Source: Antennarius striatus (taxonomy: Eukaryota > Chordata > Actinopteri > Lophiiformes > Antennariidae). Taken from it: DNA of 64,000 bases. The position numbers and the translations under genes are program-made. The notes beneath the pieces are model-generated. The model was not told the DNA's origin. It ran no database searches and was given only the letters and a program-made list of their open reading frames with translations. Location: contig NC_090798.1 in assembly GCF_040054535.1 (NCBI RefSeq), positions 2,484,501 through 2,548,500 on the forward strand, written 5' to 3'. Positions 50,216-62,532 of this stretch are shown here, piece by piece (the first letter of the stretch is position 1; every line of letters starts with the position of its first letter).

Positions 50216-53186
50216 CATAGCAGGCCTTCCTCAGAGGTGAGAGGTCAAGCCCGTTCAAGCTGCATCTGTGATGTCAAAGTGAACCTATATCCTCCTGACT
50301 GGTGGGAACCTCTGGGTGGCCGGACTGGTTTTACAGGGATTATCCGTATTCTATAGGGCAGTGATGAGTCCTGGAGTCAATGTGTGGCAAGCAGGAACTT
50401 GTTTCCTCTGCACAATTACAGAAATGACAATTTTCAGAATAAAAAAATGTCAAATTAAAAAAAAAAAACAGTTAAAAAAATCATTAAAAACTGCAATTTA
50501 GGAATGCATCTGAATTTAGTATAAAGTATTTTTCATGCAATCCTCTCAACATAATAAAATTATTTACTTTTTTTTCTCATTTTTACAATAAATCTAGAAA
50601 TAAACGGATTAAAATAAATGACTGGAACTATTTAGTGTATTTCTAGGACAAAAAGTCCAGTGAACTTGTCAATCAAACATTTAAATATGACTAACATTTA
50701 GTTTTCCCATTAAATTAACATATAAAACCACTCTAAAAAGTTGCATTTATGCTAACATATTAGTTTGAAAGAGTGATTAATAAACACTGGATGAGGCGTG
50801 CAATTATATTTTTCTATGATGTCATAACTAGTAGTTTTTTCTTGGATCCAGCTCATCAGCATGAGTAGGATTTAAAAATTAAACTGCAGTCAGCTTTTGG
50901 ATTTTGAAATGAAACAAATTTAGTTTTTCTTACTATCCAGTTGGATTTCTTAGAAATAGCACAAGAATGAGAAAAAGCGATTCTAATGAATCATGGCAGT
51001 CCAGGTCAAGAGTATTAAGAGACATGAACTGTGATAAAAACCACATTTTTATTGTTTCATGAATAAATAAACATACTTTTTTTGGAAAAAAAGAGCAGCA
51101 ATTTGCACAGTAACAAAACATCGAGGAAAAATCTTTGTCTACTTCGGGGAAACAAACGGCACAGATGGAATTCCTCAGTTGACGTGTGACGATGTTTGCA
51201 GACGTCCAGGGCAGAGGCTCGGTAATAAAGACACACCTTTCCCTCTCACACACACTGCATGTTACAGCAAGCATGACCAATGGATGGAGAATGACAGCAC
51301 AAGAGAGTGGGTGGGGGGACACGAAGAGGATAAGGAAAGAAAGAAAGAAAGATAGAAGAGAGAAAGAAAGAAGGGAAAGGAAAAAGGAGATAATATAACA
51401 TTTACATTCCTTTTTTGCAGCTCTGGCTGTCGTCGTCCTTCAAGTCGGATTTGCTGATGACTGGGTGAGTCTCTCATTTTCATGTCTTCTTTTTAAACCG
51501 CCGTAAAGAAATCCCACAGTCGCCGCTCCTCTAGGAGGAGAAACCAAGAACCTGTCAATTATCTTTACCTTATTGAGAATATTCAAGGATTTCTCCACAC
51601 ATAATTTTCAGAATTTTTAATTTTGTTCTCATTCTATGTGTTAAACAGAGTCTGAAACATTTTTCTCTCTATGTAGAGCAGGAGTGTTTCAGTGACTCTG
51701 TGAGTGAGTCACACCACAAACAGACACACACACACACACACACACCTTTTTTTGAGTCAAACAGGTTTTATGGTCCGTGATTTTCTTTTTCTCTTTTCTT
51801 TTTTCACGGTTTCTAGCGTTACAAGAAGCTGTTTTGCGGAAAAGTAAATAAAAGTTCAAAGTAAAACAAACACTTCAGAGACAAAAAAACCCACTTCCAC
51901 CACCAAAAAGAACGGAAACACAAAACACACACACAACCTGACGATGCAATTGGCTGCTTTTTTGTCAATATATGGTCACATTGTTGCACAATGTGACACA
52001 GATTGACCGGCAGCTGCTGTTCGATGCCAGCGTCAGTGTGGTTTGACCGGCTTTTGGTAAACACTGAGCCATGTGGTCACATTTTATTTTCTCGGAAACT
52101 TTCTTCTTTTCTTTCAACGATAAATAATAATAATTTTTTTTTTTTTTTAAAACTCCTTAAAGTTTTATATCTAAAACCATCAGCATAAAAGGTTGAACAC
52201 GCTCTACGGAACAACAAAACTTTATTAGATTTTCATGTCTTTTTAACTTTTATTGCAGAAGCATTATTTAAAACACATCTTTGACAAAGGTGCATTAACT
52301 GTTTCAATTACCTGTTATGTCTTATATTCATTCTGAAGCACATTTATTCTTTATTTAAAATAAGTCCATTAATAAATAGACCTTTTACTTCAAATCTAAA
52401 TCTAAAAAAGACAAAAGGCGTGCCAATTTTAATGTTAAATTGAATATAATCAATAACACAATGATTCATTTTCTATGTATTTTACATTTAAACCTAATTT
52501 TTTTTAAAGTAGGAGACAGTTATTACACTCCTACCCCTCAGATGAAAACAAGTTGAATATTAAAGTCTTGTTAAAGTCCACATCGACTCACACTGTCATC
52601 ATCTCTGACTGCAACCAGTTGCTAGGAGATAACAAACTATATGTTTACAATAAATATGTGGTCAAATGCACATGATGGTTGGCACAGCACGGCCGGAGCA
52701 TCAACACCAAAGGGTGTGTTGTGAAAGTAATCGTCAAGATATTCTGAACAAGTGATGGCATGTCACCTTTTTAAAGCATTTAACAATGACAAGAATAACA
52801 TTAGTTTAGGTAGAGTACACACACCTTTGTAAATATGTGTGATTTAACATTGTCCTACATTAAATTAGACACCTTTTCCTTTCAATTATATTTATAATAT
52901 GCACTTTTTAAACTTATTTTAAGCACTCAGAATTGATTTTGCAATGGAACGCTACCACAAATAATTGCAGAAAGGAACAATCTATGGATCAAGACTCTGT
53001 TGTGGAACAACCAGAGCGACTGTTGCTCCCCACTCGTGTCTGATCTCGTCCTTCAGGAATTAGACGTTCCCGTTACGACCTGTTACACTTACTCTTAAGC
53101 AGCAACTCATGCTTATGTGGTCAAAATTAGAACTGTTGCACATAAAACATGGACTGCCAGTTTTTATTGTTCAGGATGTCTCTACA

Positions 53187-53290
53187 GCACATGTGTCAAA
53201 CTCAAGGCCCGGGGGCCAAATGTGGCCCACCACATCATTTGATTTGGCCCGCAAGAGCATAGAAAGTGAAATGAAACCTTGGCGTCATAA
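53187..53290 (+). repeat. Dispersed 'caaggcccgggggccaaa' repeat, copy 3 (partial)
   Basis: Shares the GC-rich head (atgtgtcaaactcaaggccc, ggccaaatgtggcccaccac) with the copies at 10880 and 21346, but its tail differs, so it is a shorter or different subfamily member. It lies about 120 bases before the first GPCR start codon. Confidence 0.65.
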
Positions 53291-53409
53291 ATTCTGAATC
53301 ATTTTAAGCAATTTGACATATTTATTTTAGCTTTTATACGATGGTTGCTTTCAATTGCAAACTTTAATGACACCCAGTATCCGATCTCGTCTCGTTGCTA
53401 GGTGACAGG

Positions 53410-55581
53410 ATGTCCCAGGGTAACGTAACCGTCAGTGCAGGAAATGAGAGTATTTTGGATGGCCCGGCTGTCACTTCCATCGCCGCCCTCATCCTGAGCT
53501 GTGTCTTTCTCCTCGGTTTCCCCGGAAACCTCTTCATCATCTGGAGCATCCTGGCCCGTGCACGAAAACAGTCCATCACTACCCTCCTCATCCTCAACCT
53601 GGCCATTGCTGACGGTTCCCTGATGGCGCTCACCCCTTTTTTTATCGTCTACCTGGTTCTAAAGAAGTGGGTTTTTGGGAAGGTGATGTGCAAGATCCTC
53701 TTCTACCTGTGCCTGCTCAACATGTACGCCTCCATCCATCTCATCATGCTCATGAGCGTCTACAGGATGCTAGCGGTGCTGTGGCCCCAGCTCACCCATC
53801 GCTACACCGGCCGCAAGACGGTGTTGCGGATCCTGTTGGTGGTGTGGGTGCTGGTGATGATCGCCTCCATTCCTGCGATGATCTTCAGGAAGGTGAAGAA
53901 GAAAGGAAATACGTTGGTGTGCAATTCATTCCACGATGAAGACAGTCAGGTGAGCGAGTCAACGTTATATCTTCACATGATCAATCAACACCCACGGCAG
54001 CTCAGTCGTCTTTGATCGTTAGGTGAACGAAGAGTTCAATGAACTCAATCTATCAGCTTTTATTTGTATAGCGCTTAATCACATCAGCAGATATTTAAAA
54101 TTACTTTCACAGAGAGAGAAAACCAACAGAACCCTCCAGAGCAAACATAAGTGGCAGTGGTGGGGAAAAACTCTTCCTCCATTGAGGAAGAAACTTGGGG
54201 CAGGACCCTGATTGTGGACGGCGGATGACCTTAAATATTAAGATTTGAATAATTTAGTTTTGGATTCTAGGACCCCCAGAGCAAGCATAAGCGACAGCAA
54301 AAAACTCCTCCATTGAGGAAGAAACTCGGGGCAGGACCCAGATTGTGGAGGGTGGATGACCTTTAATAATAAGATTTGAGTAATTTAGTTTTGGATTCTG
54401 ATCTGAATGAGCAACAAAATAAACAACGAGGAAGTTCGGGGTTTTAATTCAGATCTAAGGATCTAGATTCAAATGATTGAATGCAAACCTAAGGTTCTGG
54501 GTTTGAATCCTGACCTATGGTTCAAGGTTAAAACCCAACTCCTTGAGATTTTGATTTGAATCCAGAACCTTGGATCTTAGATCTGATGTCTTGAGATGCT
54601 GTCCTTGTCATTCAGATGGGAGAATCTTTTGCTTTTTTCTCTCCTCTCTTGTGCAGGTGGTCGCTCAGTACATGCTGGAGCTCCTGCTTGGTTTTTTAAT
54701 CCCCTATGGGGTCATCGTCTTCAGCTACATATGCATTTTAAAGCGCATCCGAAAGACCAGGTTCGGCCGTCGCGTCCGTAGCGAGAAGCTCATCTTGGCC
54801 ATCGTGTTGACGTTCTGCCTCTTCTGGCTGCCTTACCACATCATCAACATGGTGCAAGTATGTCACACATCCTGTTATGTGAAGTAACGCCAGTGTATTT
54901 ACCATGCATATCTGAAAACAATCATTACGCATTTCCCTGTAATTAACCAAAATATCTCAACTTGTTCCCAGGTTACATCGGCTTTATATTCAGAAGGTCC
55001 AGCAAAAGAATTGTAAGTGTTGGTGGAAAGTTAAGCATGCAATTTTTATTTCAACCACTTTCAAGTCACTGTTTAGCAGCTTAAGAGAAAAACATGGGAC
55101 TGTTACCCAGCATGCCACATGTTGAGACATTATTCCACAATTTGAGCCAATTTGAATTTGAAATTGTCTGTAAATATGAGATAAATGGTACCTTTGATCA
55201 CTTCATCATGCATTTTGTAGAATTTTGGGAAATTTGCTAATCACCTCCTCTTTAAAATTGGTTCATTGCCTTTTAAATGCTTTGCATTATATGAGATGTT
55301 AAGTAATCAGTGTGTTTTGTTCACCTCTCGCCGCCAGGCTGAATAAAATTTGGTACAAGAGTCGAGCGGTCACCTCCTCCATCGCCTTCATGAGCAGCTG
55401 CGCCAACCCGGTGCTTTACTTCTTCGCAGGAAAGTCCTACATCAGGCGAGAGGGTCTGGCCTTCATGGCCCGTCTGTTCGAAGGCACAGGGCTGGATTTG
55501 GTCAACAGAAAGAGCCGACAAAACAGCCAGAACAGTCGCGATAAAGAGAAAGACAAAGATGCCGTCACGTTAAACGGATAA
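53410..55581 (+). CDS. Leukotriene B4 receptor-like GPCR (BLT2-like), four coding exons
   Basis: Class A GPCR of the leukotriene B4 receptor family, a chemoattractant receptor of leukocytes. Exons 53410-53949, 54657-54857, 54972-55012 and 55338-55581 give 341 aa (human BLT1 352). TM1 has GFPGN, TM2 LNLAIAD, TM6 FWLPYH, TM7 NPVLYFF, and the C-terminus has LFEGTG, shared with human LTB4R and LTB4R2. The TM3 end reads SVYRML, so the acidic residue of the (D/E)RY motif is Tyr; human BLT2 is also non-acidic here as I recall. With ADGSLMALTP and NMVQ this fits BLT2 better than BLT1. The first intron lies after the second extracellular loop, unlike the two downstream copies; a 41-base exon adds part of the third extracellular loop. 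Mammalian genes are single-exon for coding. Poly(A) signals near 56100-56117. Confidence 0.85.
54050..54400. repeat. Fish interspersed repeat with internal tandem duplication, in GPCR intron 1
   Basis: Begins with tttgtatagcgcttaatcac, a common fish interspersed repeat. The part with agcaaacataagtggcag and attgaggaagaaacttgggg (about 54130-54265) is repeated directly after itself (about 54270-54400) with a few changes. A diffuse tract of related gaatcc/aaccc phrases follows to about 54590. Confidence 0.7.
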
Positions 55582-57881
55582 AGATCCAGATACGTTCTTT
55601 ATTTCCATGCTGAGCTTTATGTTCAAAGAAGATGTGAGACACGAAGCTGGTGTCGGTCCTCTGGGAAGGAAAAGCAAAACGCTCGTTCTTCACGTCTGCA
55701 TCCAGACAAATACACATCTACCATCTGGAATAAAAACTGTGGATTGACCATCCGATGCATAACTCGAACGTTTCTCCATATGAGAATGTTACAGACTTTG
55801 AAAAGGGATGCAAGTCAACATGTTTATCCAGTAACAGCCTGGAACTTGACACAACCTAAGAGAACTTTGTTTTGTTTGACACATTCTGCTCTAAACAATT
55901 TAAGAAGAAAACCAGATCGTTGTCACCCCCCAACCTCTATACAACTGTCTAATTCAAGATGTGTTCCTCATAGAGAGGTGATGCCTCATGTTTACTGTAC
56001 ATTAAATACAGCTGTTAACAGTCAAAACGTTTGTGCAACACTTTTCTGTGCCATTTGTTTCATACAATATTTTTAAAACAATGTTTGATAGAGCACAAAA
56101 AAATAAAAAAAATAAAGTGGAACAGTGAATACTGTGAGGATCCTGGAAAAAAAAGTTGAAATACATGACATTTAAGTTGTAATATTCTGAGGAAATTCTG
56201 AATTAAGAAATTTTTTTTTTTTTTAATGAGAGTAAAGTTGAAATTAGATGAGAAATATTTTGTTTTAAATTATAATTGTACATCCATCCATGCATTTTCT
56301 TTTAGACAAGATGACTGGAATTGTCTTGTCTACAGCTGCTTGTCTGCTGGAGCCTATCCCAGGTGACTGAGAGGCAGGGTACACCCCAGATGCATTGCCA
56401 GCGCATCGCAGGGCCACAGACAAACAACCACTCACGCAAACACTCACACCTACGGGCAATTTGCCGTTATTAATTCACTGAAATTGCATGTTTTTGAAGG
56501 TGGAAGGAATACAAGGACTTTGAAAAGATTGTGCAATAAACTGTTTCAAAGAAAGAACCAACAAGACTTTGAGGAAGTCTCTGGTTTGTGGAGGGGTTGG
56601 CTGGTGCTTGACTGCAGCATCCATCCACTGCTCAAGCATTACGTAATGAATAAATACTGAATAAAAACACTCGATCTTAAATTTACTAAAATTTATTATG
56701 AGGAAATGTGTTCTCGTTTTTAGTATGAGCAACATTTAGCTGGAATCAATTTTAAAAAAAAAAAAAGATGTGAATTAATATTTCCCGAGAACACGACTTT
56801 CCCTGATTTTTTTTTGTGATGCTTTTCTTAACCTCAAATATCAAGTCAAGGAAAACAGAAAAAGCTAAATACTGGGGGAAAAAAACCAAAAAAACTTTCT
56901 CTTGCAAGAGGTTTCGTCTTCATGTATCAACAAGATTCAAATACTTCCTTGCAATATTCATCTCCACACTTTTACACCAAGGGGGGTCTCTTGTCATACA
57001 TTGAAGTTTCGCAACAGGTTATGTTTCAGACGGCCGTATTGTTCTCTGACAGCTCATTTACAGATATTTCGTAATACGAAACCGCTCCGCAAAGTATAGA
57101 CGTTTTACTACCACTTTATTTTGCAAGGCTACGGAGCAAAAGCTGCTCCGTGAATTCATACAGGTACATTCCACGTCACACAGTGCTCCTGTCCTATTTT
57201 GCATACGCAGAATATGATAAGCAGGAGGACGAACAGCCCAATGGAAACCAGTAAACTCAACATGACTTCCTGTAGTCTTAGATTTCCCCTCACATGACCC
57301 CTCTTACTCAATATATGTTTTTTTTAAGAGGTTGTCTCAACTCGTAGTCAAGTCAGAGCGGGAAGTCTGGGAGTTAGTTAGAAGTAGATCAAGGTGTGAA
57401 GTACAATAGAAAAGGGCTGGTACATTTTTTTTATACTGAACAAACTTTAAAGAAGAGATCAACATTTGAAGGTCAGTATTTGAGCTTTTTTAAAATTCTG
57501 GTTTATTCTAATAGCAAAACTTTAACATTAACTTTAAAAACAGCATCACAAATGACAATGTTGAAAACATCTCAATATAATTTGCGAGTTTTAAATGTGT
57601 TTTTTTTTGTGATTTATGTGAAATGAGGTTAAAGATGAGCGTTCAATATAATTTGGCAAACATCTCTTTTCTGCTCCTCTGTTGTCACGGCGATCAACAC
57701 AACTGCTCTGATTGCTGGATTCTTTCACCACATCCTGAACTTCGTTATTTCCCGATTTGCAGTTCAAATAGAATAGGAAACAAATGGAAAATATAAATAA
57801 TAATAATTTTCACAAAGATAACCTATAGCAATTGACTGTTTCTCCTTTCAGAGGTCGTGTTGTTCTTCAGAAGCTTTCCTG
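55582..57881. other. Intergenic and 5'UTR region before second GPCR
   Basis: Holds the 3'UTR of the first GPCR, a LINE-tail-like repeat (56278-56515) and, from about 57098, the start of a segment duplicated at 61164. A probable non-coding exon ends at 57471 (TTTGAAG then gtcagt) and splices to the coding exon at 57852; the same structure is found in the third copy. Confidence 0.55.
56278..56515. repeat. Degenerate LINE-tail-like interspersed repeat, copy B
   Basis: Starts catccatccatgcattttct, then ctggagcctatcccagg, ggtacaccccaga, gccagcgcatcgcagggcc and attaattcactgaaattgc. It shares the order of motifs with 4256-4405. Short tandem cat/tcc units at the left match the 3' tail of certain fish LINEs in reverse. 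Family name uncertain. Confidence 0.65.
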
Positions 57882-59531
57882 ATGGCATCAAACAACACCA
57901 CCACCACCTTCCAGCAACCCTCCCCTGCCTCCTTTTCGGCAAACGCCTCAGTTAAGCTCGGCATCGCCATCCTGACCCTGGCGTTCATACTGGGTTTCCC
58001 TGGGAACCTGTTTGTGGTTTGGTCCATCCTATGCCGGGTGAAGAAGCGCTCGGTGACCTGTCTCCTGGTGCTCAATCTGGCCTTGGCGGATGCTTCCGTG
58101 TTGCTCAGCGCTCCGATTTTCCTGCGCTACATTGCATATAACCATGACTGGGAGCTCGGATCGGCTGGATGCAAGCTCGTTCACTACCTATCCAGTGTGA
58201 ACATGTACGTGTCCATTTACCTCATCTGCTTGATGAGCATGGACCGCTGGTTGGCCGTAACAAGGCCTTTCCTGTCTCAGAGAATGAGAACCAAGCGCAG
58301 TTTGTTGTTTCTCCTGTTGGGTGTCTGGACGATGGCGTTCCTCCTGTCGGTGCCGATGCCTTTCTATCGTAGGTAAGACTAACTAATATTAATGATGGGT
58401 TCATCCATCATCAAAAAGAAGAAAAAGTTCAGCAATTTTTGAGATTCTTGTATTTGTTACAGTTGCTTGATAGACTTGCCACTTAGACTTGTGGTAGACT
58501 TGATAGACTTGTCACTGATAGACTTGTCACTTGATAGACTTGTCACGTTGCTTGATAGACTTGTTTTCCATACAGTCTTTTAACTCTTTCTCAGGATTGT
58601 CAAAAAATGCTTCCATAGTGTTGAACAAAGTGAATTAAAACACAATGATTTGTGTCATGATGATATCTATGATGTCATTAAAAATGTCTCTTTTTCTTTG
58701 ACAGTGTTCGGTACATAAGGCTACCAAACAACAGCACTTTGAGGCTGTGCAATCCGTACCACTGGGGCAGCGTGGGCCACAAGGTCTTCCAGTACATCTT
58801 TGAGACCATTATGGGCTGCCTGGTGCCGTTCTTCCTCATCAACACTTGTTACACCGCCATCATCTGCCGCCTGCGAAGCGCCAAGTTCCAGCGCAAAGCT
58901 AAAGGCAGTCGCCTCATCCTGCTCATCATTTGCGCCTTTGCCGTTTTCTGGCTGCCCTATCACATCGTTAATCTCATAGAGGTGATTTGTGATTCATCTA
59001 CCGACATGACAGAATCTATTACAGTGTATATACAGTATAAAACCAGACCAAATCGGTCAGGAAATCCGTGGATGCCCTGTCAGTTTTGGATATTTTGACT
59101 ATTTCTCTAATTCCAATTTATTTGCTCTCTCTCTCCTCCAGGTGGTCGGGCAGTTGCAAGAGAACAAATCGGTCATCAGCGCGGCCGAAACAGCCCGTCC
59201 AAACGTCACAGCCTTCGCGTTCTTCAGCAGCGCCATCAACCCCATTCTCTACGTGTTCGCCGGCAGCTCCCACATCCGCCAGGCCGGCCTCAGCTTCATG
59301 GGTAAGCTGTTCGAGGGCACCAACTCCGAGAGCAGAACCACGTCTACCTTCACCCGTAGCGGTCGAACCAGCAGCTCTTCGCCCAATGAGAGGACTGCCC
59401 TGTCCACGCTGTCACTCAAACTGGTGAATCCGTTCAAAAGGAACACGAAGCAGAGGAGCACCAGCGCGGCGGAAAGCGAAGCCAATGAACCTCAGCTGAA
59501 CGATGTGACCTTTAATGACCAGTTAGAGTAG
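57882..59531 (+). CDS. Leukotriene B4 receptor 1-like GPCR, tandem copy A
   Basis: Class A GPCR for leukotriene B4 or a related lipid mediator, expected on leukocytes. Exons 57882-58372, 58705-58981 and 59142-59531 give 385 aa. TM1 GFPGNLFVVWSILCRVKKRS and LNLALADASVLL in TM2 match human BLT1. TM3 ends MSMDRWLAVTRPFL, so the aspartate is kept. TM6 reads FWLPYHIVNLIE, TM7 SSAINPILYVFAG, and the tail KLFEGTNSES is followed by a Ser/Thr-rich segment likely phosphorylated on desensitisation. N-glycosylation sites are near the N-terminus (NNTT, NAS) and in the second extracellular loop (NNST). A leader exon ends at 57471. The copy at 62533 is nearly identical over TM1-TM7. Intron 1 holds a tandem repeat that is absent from that copy. 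Confidence 0.9.
58470..58563. repeat. Imperfect 'cttgatagacttgtcac' tandem array, GPCR copy A intron 1
   Basis: Five to six units containing tagacttg(t/c)cac, of variable length (about 14-25 bases). The matching place in copy B (about 63190-63215) has one diverged unit (gctagatttgtcac), so the array expanded only in copy A after duplication. Confidence 0.8.
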
Positions 59532-61163
59532 AACGTTGACTCTTCATTTTAATCAGACGCAAACTGATCTGACAATAAAATATAGTATTCTTCAGCTCTT
59601 TTTCAAGTGACTTCTATTAGACGGAAAAACCATTGTACTGTTCACAGACCCTTCATTTAGCTGAGGAGCTAATTCATGCTACAATCGCGTGGAAACGGCG
59701 AGAAGATAAGTTGTTTCCTGTTCACTGAAAGTCTTTGGAGAATTATTTTTATCTGCATCTATTTCATTTCTTCTGCAATAGAGGAAAATGAGAGTTCTCT
59801 GCAACCCATGCTTATGGTGAAACCTGAATATAGAAATTCAAGGTGCGATTTATTGGTAGGTAAGAAGGTACAACAAACAGCAAACTGTTCACGCAGTCTG
59901 ATTTTTGCTGAGTTATCTTGACATGATGTGTAAAATATTATGTATGAGAGGCTGGGAGAAGAGAATGCAGCCTAACAAAGTAAAAACCTCTCAATTACTT
60001 CTGGAATTTACATTATTTGAACGTTAGCATGAGCGTTTAGCGTAAAATAGCGTTCTTCCTTATGGAGACTCTGATATTCTAATATAGATCTTTCCGTCAG
60101 GTAAAATGATCATTGTGTCTTTCATATGAATTTTCGGAGCTTTTGATGGTTTTTTTATGGTGCATTTTTTAAATATTTTTTATTTTGTGCGGAAGAATTT
60201 ATTTGATCATTCATTAAACATTTGTACATTAATTTCCTGGATATGTATATAAATTATCATGTCTATTTTAAGAGTGGAAATATTTCTGATCAATTTTTTT
60301 TGGATAAAGTGCGCTGTCATGTGTGATCAAAAATTAAGATAAAATTTGTCACCTTAATAAAGCTTTTTAACATTGAATGTCTTCCGATGTGCATTTGTCA
60401 CACGATGTCCATGGAAGAACAAGATGCAGCCATCTCTCAGATGTATGTAGTTACACAGTTTCAACAGAACATTACAAAACACACGTTGCTTTAGTCCATC
60501 TTCCTTTACGTTCTTTCGCCAATCGCTCGATTTCATTTTTTATTTCACAACACTGAAATGAAACGGCCTTCTTACTACATTTTATGTGGTTTCTCTCCAT
60601 TAGGGCTCAGAGCCACCCTCGCAGTTCCTGTGAACGTCGTAAATTTACGACAGAAAAGGATAGTTTGACAGGAAGCACAGATAGCAGATGTCAGCAATGT
60701 TGAGTGTAAATTGTGGTCGACATGTCATTCATTCATTCATTCATTCATTCATTCATTCACTTGTATTTTTCCTTAGGAAAGTTAGGGTTCATTTAGATTC
60801 CGTTTGTTATAGGAATGTTCCGTTGAGACCTCTTGACACCTACAATATGTTATCGTTCTGTTTGTCTTGCCCTGTTGGAGTGTGACAGGAGGCGGGGCCA
60901 AGCCTGTGGGTGTGGCCTCATCTCCACACCTGTGCCTCATCTCCACACCTGTGCCGATAACTTTTGATTTATTTTTCGAGAATTCCATAAGAGACGCTTA
61001 TAACTCTTAGACAGATTATACAGTTTAACCTGGGCCTAGAATAATTTCAACTTTTTACATCTATTCTTACATTTAAAGTAATCAGCTCTAGCATCATTAC
61101 ACGCTTTAGTAAAACAAGGCTTGTTAAGTATTTCATAAGAATTTGAAGAACTAACACGTATTG
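59532..61163. other. Spacer between tandem GPCR copies
   Basis: AT-rich sequence holding the copy A 3'UTR (AATAAA near 59575) and an (ATTC)n microsatellite at about 60725-60759. No coding exon was recognised. The right-hand duplicate begins near 61164. Confidence 0.5.
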
Positions 61164-61661
61164 TTGTAGGTTTTACTACCACTTTATTTCGCAAGAGCGC
61201 AAAGCAACAGTTTCTCCGCAAATTCTTTCAGATGCATTCCACCTCACATAGTGTTATTGTCCTTTGTTGCATTTGAATAATGTAAAGAGGAGGAAGAACA
61301 GCCCAATGAAAACCAGTAAACTCTAGATGGCTTCCTGTTGTCCTAGATTTCCCTTCACATGCCCCCTTTTACTCAAAACATGTTTTTTTAAAGGTTTTCT
61401 CTCAACTTAAAGTCAAATCAGAGCAGGAAGTCTAAGACTAACAAGAAGATTAAGTTGTAAGGTACAACAGAGGACAGCTGGTACTTTTTTATACTGAAAC
61501 TTTATAGAAGAGATCAACATTTGAAGGTCAGTATTTGAGCTTTTTTTGTCAGGTTTATTATATTCTAGCAAAACCTAACATTAATTTTAAAAACAGCATA
61601 ACAACTGATATAAATAAGCAAGTAGACAATGTTGAGAACATCTCAACATATTTACATATTA

Positions 61662-62360
61662 TACACTCATTGGTCCTTTTTAATAGGTACACCTTGGTAG
61701 TACCGGGTTGGAATCGTATTTGTCTTCAGAACTACCTCAGTCTTTCGTGGTATAGATTCAATGAGGTACTGGAAACATTCCGCAGAGAGTTTGGTCCATC
61801 TTGACATGATAGCATCACACAGTTTCACAGAATCTCCCATTCCACCCCATCCCAAAGGTGCTTTAATGGATTGAGATACACTGGGTACACTGGTTGTAAA
61901 GGGATGAACAGTAACACAGGTAGCTGTGGCGTTGCAACATACCTCAATTGGCACCAATGGGTCCAAAGTGTGCCAAGAAAAATATTCCCCACACCATGAC
62001 ACCACCAACACCATCCTGAAACAAGGAAGGATGGATTCATGCTTTCATGTCATTCACAACAAATTCTGACCCTACCATCCAGAGGTCGCAGCAGAAATCA
62101 AGAATCATCAGACCAGGCAACGGTTTCCCAATCTTGTATTGCCCAATTTTGGTGAGCTTGGGCGAATTGTAGCCTCAGTTTCCTCTTCAGAGATGTTCTT
62201 CTGCATACTTTGATTTCCTTTTAATTGCCTCAAGCCAGTCTGGCAATTATTTTCTGGCATCAACAAGGCATTTTTGCCCAGAACTGCCTCTGACTGGATA
62301 TTTTCTCGTTTCTCTCTATAAACCCTAGAGATGGTTGTGCGTGAGAATCCCAGTAGATCT
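61662..62360 (-). mobile_element. Truncated Tc1/mariner-like DNA transposon
   Basis: The left edge is a Tc1-type terminal inverted repeat (tacactcattggtcc, taataggtacacc), and the flank reads in reverse through the 3' part of a transposase. Recognisable pieces are GFSRTTISRVYRE (helix-turn-helix region), SPKLGNTRLGNRCLV, NIFLGTLWTHWCQLR (DDE-domain GVGNIFLGTL region) and AIMSRWTKLSAECFQYLIES. The 5' terminal repeat and the first part of the transposase are missing, and the transposase is disrupted by frame changes and an internal deletion, so it cannot move itself. It lies in the intron between the leader exon and coding exon of GPCR copy B and is absent from copy A. Confidence 0.85.
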
Positions 62361-62532
62361 CTGTCATCATGGTGGTTGACACAACTGCTCTGATTGCTGG
62401 ATTGCAGAACTTCGTTGAATCCCAATTTTCAGTTCAAATAGAAGAGGCAACAAATTCCTCTGGGGCACTGAGTGCTGTTTCTCCTTTCAGAGATCGTGTA
62501 GTTGGAGCCAAACGTCTTCAGAAGCTTTCCCG

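Larger units (their letters stand above)
49423..53409. other. Intergenic between myadm-like gene and GPCR cluster
   Basis: Mostly AT-rich, with (CA)n at about 51723-51746, purine-rich GAAA tracts near 51330-51390 and a partial dispersed repeat at 53187-53290. A CTCF-like motif lies at about 50201-50215. No coding exon was recognised. Confidence 0.45.

Noticed and set aside
61662-62360. Minus-strand coding pieces considered as a retroelement
   Set aside because: Terminal repeat and protein pieces match a Tc1-type DNA transposon, with no reverse transcriptase, integrase or LTR.
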